NCBI RefSeq assembly: GCF_000300995.1
Contig: NZ_AMRJ01000021.1
Span: forward strand, 1-61,000
Reading direction: 5' to 3'
Length of the DNA stretch: 61,000 nt
Origin: Alcanivorax hongdengensis A-11-3
GTDB taxonomy: Bacteria > Pseudomonadota > Gammaproteobacteria > Pseudomonadales > Alcanivoracaceae
Shown: piece by piece, positions 23,569 to 35,554 of the stretch
Layout: every line of letters begins with the position of its first letter
Numbering within the stretch: the first letter of the stretch is position 1
Notes under the pieces: generated by a model
The model's database searches: none
What the model was told of the DNA's origin: nothing
The model's input: the letters and a program-made list of their open reading frames with translations, nothing else
Translations under genes and position numbers: made by a program

Positions 23569-24561
23569 ATGGCGGAGCAACCGCAAACGGATATTCTGAC
23601 TTTTCAGGGCCTGATTCTGGCCCTGCAACAATACTGGGCCGAGCAGGGCTGCGTTGTCGTGCAGCCGCTGGACATGGAAGTGGGCGCGGGCACCTTTCAC
23701 CCTTCCACTTTCCTGCGCGCCATCGGCCCGGAGAACTGGAACAGCGCCTATGTGCAGCCGTCCCGTCGGCCCACCGACGGCCGTTACGGGGAAAACCCCA
23801 ACCGGCTGCAGCACTACTACCAGTTCCAGGTGGTCCTGAAACCGTCGCCGGACAACATCCAGGAGCTGTACCTCGGTTCCCTGCGCATGCTCGGCTTTGA
23901 TCCGCTGGTGCACGATATCCGTTTTGTGGAAGACAACTGGGAATCACCGACCCTGGGTGCCTGGGGTCTGGGTTGGGAAGTGTGGCTCAACGGCATGGAG
24001 GTGACCCAGTTCACCTACTTCCAGCAGGTCGGCGGCATCGATTGCTACCCGGTCACCGGTGAGATCACCTATGGTCTGGAGCGCCTGGCCATGTATATCC
24101 AGGGGGTGGATTCGGTCTACGACCTGGTGTGGTCCGACGGCCCCTTCGGCAAGGTCACCTACGGCGATGTGTTCCTGCAGAACGAGGTGGAGATGTCCAC
24201 CTTCAACTTCGAACACGCCAATGTGGACGCCCTGTTCCAGCAGTTCGACCTGTTCGAGGCCGAGTCCACCAAACTGATCGAGGTCGGCCTGCCGCTGCCC
24301 GCCTATGAATACGTGCTGAAGGCCTCCCATACCTTCAACCTGCTGGATGCCCGCAAGGCCATCTCCGTCACCGAACGCCAGCGTTTTATCCTGCGCGTGC
24401 GCACCCTGGCCCGGGCCGTGGCCCAGGCCTACTTCGATGCGCGCCGCAAGCTGGGTTTCCCCATGGCCGATGACGCCATTCGTGAGGAAGTGATGGCCGA
24501 GCTGGAAAAACAGGATGAAAAGGCCGCCAAGCAGGCGAACAAGAAAAAGGGGAAGCAATAA
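23569..24561 (+). CDS. glyQ: Glycyl-tRNA synthetase alpha subunit
   Basis: The 330-residue alpha subunit of the bacterial (alpha-beta)2 glycyl-tRNA synthetase, which holds the class-II aminoacylation active site. [20 protein letters not shown] and the [36 protein letters not shown] region (read piecewise) are highly conserved. The C-terminal tail is lysine-rich. The ATG at 23569 is the family start; the frame is open upstream to 23452 but that part is not homologous. Its stop overlaps the glyS start (TAATG), so translation is coupled. Confidence 0.97.
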   Translation: MAEQPQTDILTFQGLILALQQYWAEQGCVVVQPLDMEVGAGTFHPSTFLRAIGPENWNSAYVQPSRRPTDGRYGENPNRLQHYYQFQVVLKPSPDNIQELYLGSLRMLGFDPLVHDIRFVEDNWESPTLGAWGLGWEVWLNGMEVTQFTYFQQVGGIDCYPVTGEITYGLERLAMYIQGVDSVYDLVWSDGPFGKVTYGDVFLQNEVEMSTFNFEHANVDALFQQFDLFEAESTKLIEVGLPLPAYEYVLKASHTFNLLDARKAISVTERQRFILRVRTLARAVAQAYFDARRKLGFPMADDAIREEVMAELEKQDEKAAKQANKKKGKQ

Positions 24562-26633
24562 TGTCCCGGGATTTGCTGATTGAACTGGGCACCGAAGAGC
24601 TGCCCCCGAAGGCACTGCCCACCCTGAGCGCCGCGCTCACGGAAGAATTTGTCCGCCAGCTGGATGATGCCGGTTTGAACCACGGCGAGGTGGAAAGCTT
24701 TGCCGCCCCCCGTCGTCTGGCGGTGCTGGTGCGCGGCCTGGATGACAAGCAGGCCGACCGCGATATCGAACGTCAGGGCCCGGCCGTGCAGGCCGCCTTC
24801 GACAAGGACGGTAACCCCACCAAGGCCGCGCAGGGCTTTGCCGCCTCTTTGGGGCTGACCGTGGACCAGCTGGGTCGTCAGGACACCGGCAAGGGCGAGC
24901 GCCTGGTGGCGAAGATCACCGAGCAAGGCAAGCCCACCGTGGAACTGGTGCCGGAATTCTTTGCCCAGGCCATCCAGAAACTGCCGATCCCCAAGCGCAT
25001 GCGCTGGGGCAAGCGCAAGGTGCAGTTCGTGCGCCCGGCCCACTGGCTGGTGGCGCTGTTCGGTGATGAGGTGGTGCCGTTCGAATTGCTGGATCTGCAA
25101 TCCGGCCGTACCAGCTATGGCCACCGTTTCCACGCCCCCGGTGCCATCGAGCTGGCAAGCGCCGGCGAGTACCAGGCACGCCTGGAAGACGACGGCCACG
25201 TGATCGCTGACTTCAACCGCCGCAAAGCCATGATCGAAGAGCAGGCCATTGCCGCCGGCAAAGAAGCGGGCGGCAGCGCCCAGATCGATGCGGACCTGCT
25301 TGACGAGGTGACCGCCCTGGTGGAGTGGCCCCAGGCCCTCACCGGCAGCTTTGATGAAGACTTCCTGCGGGTGCCCCAGGAAGCGCTGATCAGCGCCATG
25401 GAAGAACACCAGAAATACTTCTCCGTGCTGGATGCCAACGGCAAGCTGATGCCGACGTTCATCACCATCAGCAACATCCAGTCCAAGGATGCCCAGCAGG
25501 TGATCCACGGTAACGAGAAGGTCATTCGCCCGCGTCTGGCCGACGCCGCCTTCTTCTACGATAACGACTGCAAGAAGACGCTGGCCCAGCACGGCGAAGG
25601 CCTGGCCCAGGTGGTATTCCAGCAACAGCTGGGCACCGTGGCCGACAAGTGCCAGCGCATCGGTGGCCTGGCCGCCGTGATTGCCGAACAGATCGGTGGC
25701 GACGCCGCCCAGGCGAAACTGGCCGGCGAGCTGAGCAAGGCCGACCTGAACAGCGAGATGGTTTACGAGTTCGACACCATGCAGGGCATCATGGGTTTTT
25801 ACCTGGCCCAGCGGGAAGGGCAGCCGGAAGAGGTGGCCAAGGCACTCTACGAGCAATACCTGCCGCGCTTCGCCGGTGACACCCTGCCGCAGAGCAAGAC
25901 CGGCATGGCCGTCTCCCTGGCCGACAAGATCGACACCCTGGTGGGCATCTTCGGTATCGGTCAGAAACCCAGTGGCACCAAGGACCCCTATGCGCTGCGT
26001 CGCGCGACCCTGGGTGTGCTGCGCATCATCATCGAGAACGGGCTGGCGGTGGATCTGCGCGATCTGCTCGATCAGGCCGGTGAACAGCTGGGCGAACGCA
26101 TTGATGCCAGCCAAATCGACGAGGCTTTCGATTTCATCAAGGGCCGTTACCGCGCCATGTATCAGGAGCAGGGCATTGCCACCCCGGTGATCCTGTCTGT
26201 ATTGGCGATCGATGACGCCTGCCGCAAGCCGCTGGACTTCGACCGCCGCGTGAAAGCAGTGGCCGAGTTCCAGAAGCGTGAGGAAGCCGCCGCCCTGGCC
26301 GCCGCCAACAAGCGCGTCTCCAACATCCTCGCCAAGCTGGACGGCGAGCCGCCGGAAGAGATCGACGGTGCCCTGCTGGAAGACGAGGCCGAGCAGACCC
26401 TCACCAACCTGGTAGTGGCCAGCTACGAGCAATCCGAACCGCTGCTGGAAAAAGGCGACTACCAGGGCGTGCTGGAAATGCTGGCCGAATTGCGTGAGCC
26501 GGTGGATGCTTTCTTCGACACCGTCATGGTAATGGCGGATGACGAGGCGGTGCGCAACAATCGCCTGGCGCTGCTGGCCTTCCTGCGCGACCTGTTCCTC
26601 AATGTGGCGGACATCAGCCTGTTGCAGGAATAA
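24561..26633 (+). CDS. glyS: Glycyl-tRNA synthetase beta subunit
   Basis: The 690-residue beta subunit, which recognises tRNA-Gly. The N-terminus SRDLLIELGTEELPPKALPTL is typical, AMEEHQKYFSVLDANGKLMPTFITISNI contains the central conserved region, and SGTKDPYALRRATLGVLRIIIENGL leads into the C-terminal anticodon-binding (DALR-like) domain. Length is normal. It starts one base inside the glyQ stop and is followed by a strong terminator at 26656. Confidence 0.97.
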   Translation: MSRDLLIELGTEELPPKALPTLSAALTEEFVRQLDDAGLNHGEVESFAAPRRLAVLVRGLDDKQADRDIERQGPAVQAAFDKDGNPTKAAQGFAASLGLTVDQLGRQDTGKGERLVAKITEQGKPTVELVPEFFAQAIQKLPIPKRMRWGKRKVQFVRPAHWLVALFGDEVVPFELLDLQSGRTSYGHRFHAPGAIELASAGEYQARLEDDGHVIADFNRRKAMIEEQAIAAGKEAGGSAQIDADLLDEVTALVEWPQALTGSFDEDFLRVPQEALISAMEEHQKYFSVLDANGKLMPTFITISNIQSKDAQQVIHGNEKVIRPRLADAAFFYDNDCKKTLAQHGEGLAQVVFQQQLGTVADKCQRIGGLAAVIAEQIGGDAAQAKLAGELSKADLNSEMVYEFDTMQGIMGFYLAQREGQPEEVAKALYEQYLPRFAGDTLPQSKTGMAVSLADKIDTLVGIFGIGQKPSGTKDPYALRRATLGVLRIIIENGLAVDLRDLLDQAGEQLGERIDASQIDEAFDFIKGRYRAMYQEQGIATPVILSVLAIDDACRKPLDFDRRVKAVAEFQKREEAAALAAANKRVSNILAKLDGEPPEEIDGALLEDEAEQTLTNLVVASYEQSEPLLEKGDYQGVLEMLAELREPVDAFFDTVMVMADDEAVRNNRLALLAFLRDLFLNVADISLLQE

Positions 26634-26655
26634 CCGCCTGTACATCATGCGTTAC

Positions 26656-26693
26656 CAACAAGGGCCGCTTCACACGCGGCCCTTGTTGTTTTA
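26656..26693 (+). terminator. glyQS transcription terminator
   Basis: CAACAAGGGCCGC and GCGGCCCTTGTTG form a 13-bp stem with an 8-base loop (TTCACACG region), followed by TTTTA. It lies 23 bp after the glyS stop and ends the glyQS transcript. Confidence 0.85.
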
Positions 26694-26713
26694 AAACCGA
26701 AACCATCACTACC

Positions 26714-26778
26714 GTAGGAGCCAGCCTGCTGGCGATGCCCTCCACGGCAATAATAATCGCCAGCAGGCTGGCTCCTAC
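26714..26778. repeat. REP-like repeat pair
   Basis: GTAGGAGCCAGCCTGCTGGC (from 26714) is repeated in inverted orientation at 26757-26778, separated by about 21 bp. Each arm itself contains an imperfect palindrome (CAGCCTGCTGG). A diverged single copy is at 28637. This is the form of REP/BIME elements of pseudomonads and relatives, which are moved by RAYT transposases; no RAYT gene is in the window. Confidence 0.8.
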
Positions 26779-26802
26779 AGGATCTGTCATTCAGGGATTG
26801 TC

Positions 26803-27345
26803 ATGAACAAACTGGTCATCCTCGATCGCGACGGGGTCATCAACGAAGATTCCGATGCCTATATCAAGACGGTGGACGAATGGATTCCGATCCCCGGCAG
26901 CATTGACGCCATCGCCCGCCTGAGCCATGCAGGCTTTACCGTGGTGGTAGCCACCAACCAGTCCGGTATCGGCCGCGGCTATTTTGATGTGGCCACCCTG
27001 GATGCCATGCATGACCGTCTGCGCGCGCTGGTCAAAGAGCAGGGCGGCGAACTGGGTGGCATCTTCTACTGCCCCCATGGCCCGGATGACGGCTGCGACT
27101 GCCGCAAACCGAAATCCGGCCTGATCGACCAGATTGTTACCGAGTATGGCGATGTCACCGGTGTGCCACTGATTGGTGATAGTCTGCGGGATCTGCAGGC
27201 GGGGATTCAGCGACATTGCCGCCCGGTGCTGGTGCTCACCGGCAAGGGGCGCAAGACCCTGGACAAGGGATTGCCGGCCGAACTCGGTGACGTGGCGGTG
27301 TATGACAGCCTGGCAGCGTTTGTTGATCATTTTCTGAAGGAATAA
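26803..27345 (+). CDS. gmhB: D-glycero-beta-D-manno-heptose 1,7-bisphosphate 7-phosphatase
   Basis: A 180-residue HAD-superfamily phosphatase for the ADP-heptose pathway of LPS inner-core synthesis. LDRDGVINEDSD carries the nucleophile and acid Asp residues, TNQSGIGRGYF is motif II, and CPHGPDDGCDCRKPKSGL is the zinc-binding loop plus motif III lysine typical of GmhB; LIGDSLRDLQAG is motif IV. The order glyS-gmhB-acyltransferase-gyrB is conserved in pseudomonads. Its stop is 3 bp before the next ATG. Confidence 0.95.
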   Translation: MNKLVILDRDGVINEDSDAYIKTVDEWIPIPGSIDAIARLSHAGFTVVVATNQSGIGRGYFDVATLDAMHDRLRALVKEQGGELGGIFYCPHGPDDGCDCRKPKSGLIDQIVTEYGDVTGVPLIGDSLRDLQAGIQRHCRPVLVLTGKGRKTLDKGLPAELGDVAVYDSLAAFVDHFLKE

Positions 27346-27348
27346 TTC

Positions 27349-28104
27349 ATGGCACAGCTTGACCAGGTTCCGTCTCTGAACATCCGGATTCGCAGCCTGC
27401 TTTTTTTTGTGCTCTATAATCTGGCCGGCATTTTCCACAGCTTTTTGTGTGTGCTGATCGGCCCCTTCCTGCCTTTTAAAACACGCTACCGTTTCGTGAA
27501 TCTGTGGACCCGTGAAGCCATGTGGCTATTGCGGGTACTCAACGGCGTGCATATTCGAGTGGAAGGACGGCAACACCTGCCCCAGGGCGCCGCGGTAATT
27601 ATTGCCAACCACCAGAGCAGTTGGGAAACCTTCTATTTGCAGCTGCTGATTTCTCCCCAGGCCACCGTACTCAAACGCGAACTGTTATGGCTGCCGTTTT
27701 TTGGCTGGGGCCTGGCGCTGCTGCGGCCGATTAAAATTGATCGCAGCAAGGGCAGCGCCGCGCTCAAGTCGGTTTTACGGCAGGGCAAGGAAAAACTGTC
27801 CACGGATATTCCGGTGGTTATTTATCCAGAAGGCACCCGCCAGGCACCGGGGCACCTTGGCAAGTTCAATCATGGCGGTGCCATGCTGGCCTGCCAGAAC
27901 AGGGTGCCGGTGATTGCCATCAGCCATAATAGTGGCGACTGCTGGCCGGCCCGTTCCTGGTTGCGTTTTCCCGGCACCATTACCCTGCGCATCAGTGAAC
28001 CCATGGCCACGGAAAATAAAACCGCCAAGGAAATTTCCGCCCAGGCCCAGCAATGGATTGAACAGCATTATCCCGGTAATACTCCGGTAAAAACGGTTAA
28101 TTAA
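27349..28104 (+). CDS. 1-acyl-sn-glycerol-3-phosphate acyltransferase family protein
   Basis: A 251-residue PlsC-family enzyme of the inner membrane with an N-terminal hydrophobic segment (residues 12-40). NHQSSWETF is the catalytic HxxxxE variant of HxxxxD, IYPEGTRQAPG is the lysophosphatidate-binding motif, and VPVIAISHNSGDCWP follows. In Pseudomonas the gene at this position has been named lptA and plays a part in phospholipid synthesis. It is probably co-transcribed with gmhB. Confidence 0.9.
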   Translation: MAQLDQVPSLNIRIRSLLFFVLYNLAGIFHSFLCVLIGPFLPFKTRYRFVNLWTREAMWLLRVLNGVHIRVEGRQHLPQGAAVIIANHQSSWETFYLQLLISPQATVLKRELLWLPFFGWGLALLRPIKIDRSKGSAALKSVLRQGKEKLSTDIPVVIYPEGTRQAPGHLGKFNHGGAMLACQNRVPVIAISHNSGDCWPARSWLRFPGTITLRISEPMATENKTAKEISAQAQQWIEQHYPGNTPVKTVN

Positions 28105-28171
28105 TTGCCTTTCTTTTTTAAAATAATTACAGTCATGCTCGCTGTACTCACAGACCACAAGGGCGAAGTTA

Positions 28172-28528
28172 ATGAGCATTAATCTTGACGAACTTTCCAT
28201 TGAAGAACTGGAAAAGCTGATTAAGCAGGCAGAAGCTGCACTGGAGAAAAAGCGCAAGGCAGAGCTGAAAAATGCCCAGGCTGTGCTTGAGAAAATGGCC
28301 AAGGATCTCGGCGTGGAGCCGGAAAGCCTGCTCAAGGGTGTGGAAAAGAAAAAACCCACCCGTGGCAAAAAAGCGGCCAAGAAGAAAGCCGGTGTCCGTC
28401 GCCCGGCCAAGGTAAAATACCGCAATCCGAAAGACAGCTCCCAGACCTGGACCGGCCGTGGCAAACGCCCGGTGTGGTTGCAGCAGGAGCTGGATAACGG
28501 TGCCAAGCTGGAAGATTTTGCCGTTTAA
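28172..28528 (+). CDS. H-NS-family nucleoid protein
   Basis: A 118-residue H-NS-family protein. The N-terminal coiled coil (residues 6-50, LSIEELEKLIKQAEAALEKK) mediates oligomerisation; a lysine-rich linker (KKKPTRGKKAAKKKAG) leads to the C-terminal DNA-binding domain YRNPKDSSQTWTGRGKRPVWL with the TWTGRGKRP hook that reads AT-rich minor grooves. It would silence horizontally acquired DNA such as the AT-richer cassettes and island seen here. A strong bidirectional terminator follows. Confidence 0.9.
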   Translation: MSINLDELSIEELEKLIKQAEAALEKKRKAELKNAQAVLEKMAKDLGVEPESLLKGVEKKKPTRGKKAAKKKAGVRRPAKVKYRNPKDSSQTWTGRGKRPVWLQQELDNGAKLEDFAV

Positions 28529-28564
28529 AGGACGAGCAGACGTCTGAAGCCGGACGTCAGCGAC

Positions 28565-28599
28565 AAAAAAAGCGAACCCATTTGGGTTCGCTTTTTTTA
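28565..28599. terminator. Bidirectional terminator between hns-like gene and gyrB
   Basis: AGCGAACCCA and TGGGTTCGCT form a 10-bp stem with a TT loop; A-tracts precede it and T-tracts follow it (AAAAAAA/TTTTTTT), so it can end transcripts from both converging genes. Confidence 0.92.
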
Positions 28600-28636
28600 T
28601 GGCCGGGGAAAACCGGCCTGCAAGCGATGGATATCA

Positions 28637-28655
28637 CCAGCAGGCTGGCTGCTAC
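28637..28655. repeat. Solitary REP-like repeat
   Basis: CCAGCAGGCTGGCTGCTAC matches the REP arm at 26759-26778 with a single base change (GCTGCTAC for GCTCCTAC). A more diverged partner may lie upstream (CCGGCCTGCAAGCGATGG, about 28612-28630). It lies beyond the terminator, before the gyrB stop. Confidence 0.65.
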
Positions 28656-28670
28656 GGCAACATGCGCCTA

Positions 28671-31097
<2,427 letters not shown>

Positions 31098-31100
31098 TTA

Positions 31101-32210
31101 TCAACAATCGGTGAGGCGCCGGATACGGCCATGTTCCACGTGGAACATTCTGCTCTCGACACCGCTCAGTTCGTTATTCTCTGCGGCCAGCCCCTGCCAG
31201 TGGGGCAGGTCCAGCGCGGTTATCAATGTCTGATGCCCGGTACTGGCCAGGTAATGCAGTACCTGGTGGCGATGACGGGCATCCAGTTCAGCGCCAAGGT
31301 CATCCACCAACAGGGTGCAAACCTTGCCGGCCGCCTGAATCATGGGCAACTGGGCCAGCACCAGTGCATAGGCCACCAGTTTGGCCTGCCCACGTGAGAC
31401 CCGGTCCCGCGCCAACACACCATCGGTTTCCAGCCGCAGATCCGCCCGGTGGAACCCCACCTGGCTGAAGCCACGGCGAATATCATCCGCCCGCACCCGC
31501 TCCAGCGCCTGCAAATAGTTCTCGCCTTTGTGCAGCCCGGTCTGCAGGGTCAGCACCACGGAAAGCTCCGGCGACAGCGCCGCCAGGGCCGTATCCAGCT
31601 GGGACTGCAAGCCGGCCAGATAGCGTCGGCGTAACCCTTCGATTCTATCAGAACTCTGGGCCAGTTGCTGATCCCAGAATGCCAGTTCTCGCAGGGTAGG
31701 GCGGCCTTTTTTCAGCAGGGCATTACGATGTTTCAGGGCACCGGCGGCCTGCCGCCACAGGGGCATAAAGTCATGTTCCACGTGGAACATTCCCCAGTCC
31801 AGGAACCGCCGGCGCAGGGCGGACGCCCCGAATACCAACTCCACGGACCCGGGATGCAATGCCAGCACAGGCAACAGCGTCGCCACTTCACTGAGCGCTC
31901 GGGGGGTCTGGCCATCCAGCTTGAGCGCATCAATGCCGCCCGGGGTGCGACGAACGCCCAGCCGATGAACCCGGTCATCGGCGCCTGCCACCTCGGCATA
32001 GAGGGTGGCGGCATCGGCCTGATCCTTCACCAGGCGGGACAAGCGGCCACCGCGAAAGGAGCGGCCGCCACTGCCAATGAAATAGACGGCCTCCAGCAGG
32101 CTGGTCTTGCCACTGCCGTTATCACCGAGAATCACATTGACGCGGGGGCAGAAGGCCACCTCTGCCTGAGAGTAGTTACGGAAGTTGCCCAGTTGCAGAC
32201 GACTCAGCAT
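31101..32210 (-). CDS. recF: DNA repair and recombination protein RecF
   Basis: A 369-residue SMC-like ATPase that loads RecA at gaps. Walker A is LGDNGSGKTSLLEAV (about residues 30-44), the ABC signature region is RDRVSRGQAKLVAYALVLAQ and the Walker B is TLLVDDLGAELD. Length is normal. Two perfect 16-bp parS sites lie inside the coding sequence, one near each end, so the gene also carries chromosome-segregation information. It is followed closely by gyrB. Confidence 0.97.
   Translation of the reverse strand: MLSRLQLGNFRNYSQAEVAFCPRVNVILGDNGSGKTSLLEAVYFIGSGGRSFRGGRLSRLVKDQADAATLYAEVAGADDRVHRLGVRRTPGGIDALKLDGQTPRALSEVATLLPVLALHPGSVELVFGASALRRRFLDWGMFHVEHDFMPLWRQAAGALKHRNALLKKGRPTLRELAFWDQQLAQSSDRIEGLRRRYLAGLQSQLDTALAALSPELSVVLTLQTGLHKGENYLQALERVRADDIRRGFSQVGFHRADLRLETDGVLARDRVSRGQAKLVAYALVLAQLPMIQAAGKVCTLLVDDLGAELDARHRHQVLHYLASTGHQTLITALDLPHWQGLAAENNELSGVESRMFHVEHGRIRRLTDC
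31132..31147. promoter_or_regulatory. parS site 1 (ParB binding)
   Basis: TGTTCCACGTGGAACA is a perfect 16-bp palindrome and equals the Pseudomonas-type parS sequence bound by ParB. It is in the 3' part of recF, about 4 kb from oriC. Confidence 0.9.
31774..31789. promoter_or_regulatory. parS site 2 (ParB binding)
   Basis: A second identical TGTTCCACGTGGAACA, 642 bp from the first and also inside recF. Two copies so close together would seed one ParB complex near the origin. Confidence 0.9.
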
Positions 32211-32286
32211 GGGAACCAGAGAAGGGAAAGGGGGAGGGCAGGGTGGCCATTATGGCCACCCGATCTCGGATTGGCGCAGGCGCCGA

Positions 32287-33387
32287 TCACAGACGCATGG
32301 GCATGACCACGTAGAGCGCACCTTTGCTCTGCGGGTCGAAGACCAGGGCGCTGCTGTTGCTGTCGCCCATTTCCAGCTCTGCCTGGGTGCCATTCATGGT
32401 ATTGAGCACATCCAGCAGGTAGCTGACATTGAAGCCGATCTCCAGCGGCGAACCGCCAAAGTCCACGGACACTTCCTCTTCCGCTTCTTCCTGCTCCGGG
32501 TTGTTGGCGATGATGCGCAGGCTGCCCTCGGACAGCTGCACCCGCACACCGCGGTATTTCTCGTTGGAGAGAATGGCCACCCGGGCCAGGGCCTGGCGCA
32601 GGGTTTCCCGGTCGGCAATCACATGGCGGCTGCCTTCCTTGGGGATCACCCGCTCGTATTCCGGGAACTTGCCGTCCACCAGTTTGGAGGTGAAGGTAAT
32701 GGCCCCCACCACGATACGCACATGGTTGCGACCCACGGTCATGCGCGCCGCTTCACCGGCATCGCCGAGAATACGGGACAGCTCCATGACGCCCTTGCGC
32801 GGCAGGATCACCGAGGCCTCTTCCACCGGCGCGTCCAGCTCCGCATCACACAGGGCCAGGCGGTGGCCATCGGTGGCCACGGCACGCAGCTTGCCGGGCT
32901 TGAGTTCGAACAGCATGCCGTTGAGGTAGTAACGCACATCCTGCTGGGCCATGGAGAAGGCGGTGCGGTCAATCAGGCCGCGCAGCACGCCGGGCTGGAT
33001 CTCCAGGCTGGAACCGCTGGCATCTTCTTCCAGATTGGGAAACTCGGAGGCAGGCAGCGTGGACAGGGTAAAGCGGCTGCGCCCGGAACGGACCAGCATA
33101 CGCTCGCCATCCACCTCGAAACGGATGTCCGCTTCCGCCGGCAGGCTCTTGGCAATATCCACCAGCTTGCGGGCCGGCACCGTGGTTTCCCCGGGCTCGT
33201 GCTCGCCTTCCAGTGGCAGGCGCGCCACCAGTTCCAGCTCCAGGTCGGTGCCGGTCATGGACAGCTGCCCGTCGGTCACTTCCAGCAGCACGTTGGACAA
33301 CACCGGCAGGGTCTGGCGTTTTTCCACCACAGCGGCAACCTGTTGCAGCGGCTTGAGCAACTGTTCTCGATTAATGGAGAATTTCAT
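32287..33387 (-). CDS. dnaN: DNA polymerase III beta subunit (sliding clamp)
   Basis: The 366-residue sliding clamp. Three repeated clamp folds span the chain; MKFSINREQLLKPLQQVAAVVEKRQTLPVLSNVLL is the conserved N-terminus (read piecewise) and the end YVVMPMRL matches the ligand-pocket C-terminal residues M-P-M-R-L. Length is normal. It lies between dnaA (96 bp away) and recF (76 bp). Confidence 0.98.
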   Translation of the reverse strand: MKFSINREQLLKPLQQVAAVVEKRQTLPVLSNVLLEVTDGQLSMTGTDLELELVARLPLEGEHEPGETTVPARKLVDIAKSLPAEADIRFEVDGERMLVRSGRSRFTLSTLPASEFPNLEEDASGSSLEIQPGVLRGLIDRTAFSMAQQDVRYYLNGMLFELKPGKLRAVATDGHRLALCDAELDAPVEEASVILPRKGVMELSRILGDAGEAARMTVGRNHVRIVVGAITFTSKLVDGKFPEYERVIPKEGSRHVIADRETLRQALARVAILSNEKYRGVRVQLSEGSLRIIANNPEQEEAEEEVSVDFGGSPLEIGFNVSYLLDVLNTMNGTQAELEMGDSNSSALVFDPQSKGALYVVMPMRL

Positions 33388-33483
33388 GGTGCTTTCCCGT
33401 TCTGGTTATAGGGCTTACCCCTTCCTTTATAAGAATGAGTGATCACACCGTCATGACACGGCGGAACACCGCTGTCGAGCCCG

Positions 33484-34902
33484 TCAGGAGGTTAACGTGC
33501 GCAACAGGTTCTGGTAGTCCTCTTCGATCTCCGGATTGGACTCACGCAGTTCTTTCACCTTGCGGCAGGCGTGCAACACCGTGGTGTGGTCACGCCCGCC
33601 AAAATTCTCGCCGATCTCCGGCAGACTGTGGCTGGTCAGCTCCTTGGCCAGGGCCATGGAGATTTGCCGCGGCCGGGCCACCGAGCGGGTGCGCCGCGGT
33701 GACAGCAGGTCGGTAATCTTGATCTTGTAGTACTCGGCCACGATGCGCTGAATATTGTCGATACTGATCTGCCGCGCCTGCAGGGCAATCAGATCCTTGA
33801 GCGCCTCCTTGATCAGGCCGATATCGATCTGGGCACCGGTAAAGCGCACATGGGCAATCACCCGGCGCAGGGCCCCTTCCAGCTCACGCACATTGGAGCG
33901 AATGCGCTGGGCAATAAAGAAAGCGGCATCATTGGGCAAATCGACCCGGGCCTCTTCCGCCTTCTTCTTCAGAATCGCCACCCGGGTTTCCAGTTCCGGC
34001 GGCTCCATGGGCTGGGAGAGCCCCCAGCCAAAGCGACTTTTCAGGCGCTCCTCGAGACCATCCACTTCCTTGGGAAACTTGTCACAGGTAAGAATGATCT
34101 GCTGGCCGTTCTCCAGCAAGGCATTGAAGGTATGGAAGAACTCTTCCTGGGACTGCTCCTTGCCTGCAAAGAATTGAATATCATCGATCAGCAGGGCATC
34201 CACACTACGGTAGAAGCGCTTGAACTCGTTGATGGTCTTGTTACGCAGGGCGGAAATCATGTCCGCCACAAATCGCTCACTGTGCAGGTAGACCACCTTG
34301 GCATTGGGATTGCGGCGCAGCAACTCATTGCCCACCGCGTGCATCAGGTGAGTCTTGCCCAGGCCCACACCGCCATACAACAGCAACGGGTTATAGCCAT
34401 GGCTGGCCGGGTTCTCGGCCACTTGCTGAGCCGCCGCCGCCGCCATGCGATTGGACTTGCCTTCCACAAAGGTGGAGAACGTGAAGCCGGTGTTGAGGTT
34501 ACTGCGATGCTTGCGGGCACCGCCCAGATCCGCCGGGACCGCACGACTGTCGCTGTCCTGGGCCATCGGCTGAGGGGATGGCGGGGTAGCCGTGGCGGCG
34601 GCGCCAGGCGTCGCCTCAGCGGGCCTTAAGGGCACCACCGTGGTCCGTGAACGCGATGACCCCACCTCCAGGCGCAACTGCGGCAACGGGCCTGTCTGCA
34701 GCTCTGAGAGCACCTCACTGATGCGCTCCAGATACTTGTCACGGACCCAGTCGACCACGAAGCGATTGGGGGCAAACAGCGTCAGCTCGGCACCATCTGC
34801 GGAAGCCGCCACCTGCAATGGCCGGATCCACATATTGAACTGCTGCGACGGCAACTCATCTTCAAGTCGCGTCAGACAGCGATGCCAGAGCTCTTCGGAC
34901 AC
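33484..34902 (-). CDS. dnaA: Chromosomal replication initiator DnaA
   Basis: A 472-residue AAA+ initiator. Domain I is at residues 1-85 and domain II (about 86-135) is a short proline/alanine-rich linker. Domain III has Walker [14 protein letters not shown] and Walker [10 protein letters not shown]. Domain IV carries the DnaA-box-binding signature [14 protein letters not shown]. The gene reads away from the oriC at its 5' side, as is usual. The start at 34902 gives [18 protein letters not shown], the normal N-terminus. Confidence 0.98.
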   Translation of the reverse strand: MSEELWHRCLTRLEDELPSQQFNMWIRPLQVAASADGAELTLFAPNRFVVDWVRDKYLERISEVLSELQTGPLPQLRLEVGSSRSRTTVVPLRPAEATPGAAATATPPSPQPMAQDSDSRAVPADLGGARKHRSNLNTGFTFSTFVEGKSNRMAAAAAQQVAENPASHGYNPLLLYGGVGLGKTHLMHAVGNELLRRNPNAKVVYLHSERFVADMISALRNKTINEFKRFYRSVDALLIDDIQFFAGKEQSQEEFFHTFNALLENGQQIILTCDKFPKEVDGLEERLKSRFGWGLSQPMEPPELETRVAILKKKAEEARVDLPNDAAFFIAQRIRSNVRELEGALRRVIAHVRFTGAQIDIGLIKEALKDLIALQARQISIDNIQRIVAEYYKIKITDLLSPRRTRSVARPRQISMALAKELTSHSLPEIGENFGGRDHTTVLHACRKVKELRESNPEIEEDYQNLLRTLTS

Positions 34903-35309
34903 GTCCCCGCCTTACCCCTGATGGGCCGATGAAATGTATGTGTAGCCGGGCATTCTAACCCTTCAGCGAAGCATCTATCCACAGCCCACCGCCCCTTTTT
35001 TGCATTTCCATTTCTGTGGATAAGTAGGCTCACAACCCTGTGCAGGGGCACCGGCACAACCCTGGGGATAATCCGGTGCAGGGATTTCGTACACAATTTA
35101 TCACCCTTTCTCCCCATCTCGCCCCCAACAGTTACACACAGAAGTACATGCCTTTTCCACACTGCAACACAATGATTTCATTAACGAAAAACGAGTTACC
35201 CACAAAAACGGCGCTCCCTTATAACTACTACTTCAACTAATAAATCATTAAATAATCTAAAGATATTAATAACCCGCTTCGGGCCGGCTTTCGCCTACGT
35301 AAATGTGCG
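34903..35309. other. Chromosomal replication origin (oriC)
   Basis: Gene-free region between divergent dnaA and rpmH. DnaA boxes seen: CTATCCACA (34975-34983), TGTGGATAA (35015-35023, perfect in reverse), TGGGGATAA (35063-35071), TTTTCCACA (35153-35161), TTACCCACA (35196-35204), plus a weak TTACACACA (about 35132). A very AT-rich stretch at about 35218-35272 (with ATAAATCATTAAATAATCTA) is the likely unwinding element, next to the rpmH side. Confidence 0.88.
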
Positions 35310-35338
35310 TTGACAAGCCCGCTTGCTTTACCTAGACT
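35310..35338 (+). promoter_or_regulatory. rpmH promoter
   Basis: A perfect -35 TTGACA (35310-35315), 17-bp spacer and -10 TAGACT (35333-35338), 44 bp before the rpmH start. It would drive rpmH-rnpA-yidC. Confidence 0.8.
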
Positions 35339-35382
35339 TGCCGGCCTTCTAAATCCGCTGTCTAACCCATGGGGATGACGCC

Positions 35383-35517
35383 ATGAAACGTACATTCCAG
35401 CCGAGCGTTCTGAAGCGCAAACGTGCTCACGGTTTCCGTGCCCGTATGGCTACCAAGAACGGCCGCAAGGTCCTGGCTGCTCGTCGTGCCAAAGGTCGCA
35501 AGCGGTTGGCTGCCTAA
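35383..35517 (+). CDS. rpmH: 50S ribosomal protein L34
   Basis: A 44-residue, highly basic protein beginning [18 protein letters not shown] and ending GRKRLAA, the complete bacterial L34. GGGGATGACGCC stands before the ATG. It is the first gene right of oriC, with a sigma-70 promoter 44 bp upstream, and precedes rnpA by 37 bp. Confidence 0.98.
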   Translation: MKRTFQPSVLKRKRAHGFRARMATKNGRKVLAARRAKGRKRLAA

Positions 35518-35554
35518 GCCAACCGTTTTCCTTCCTGCCTGATCCGGGAACGCC

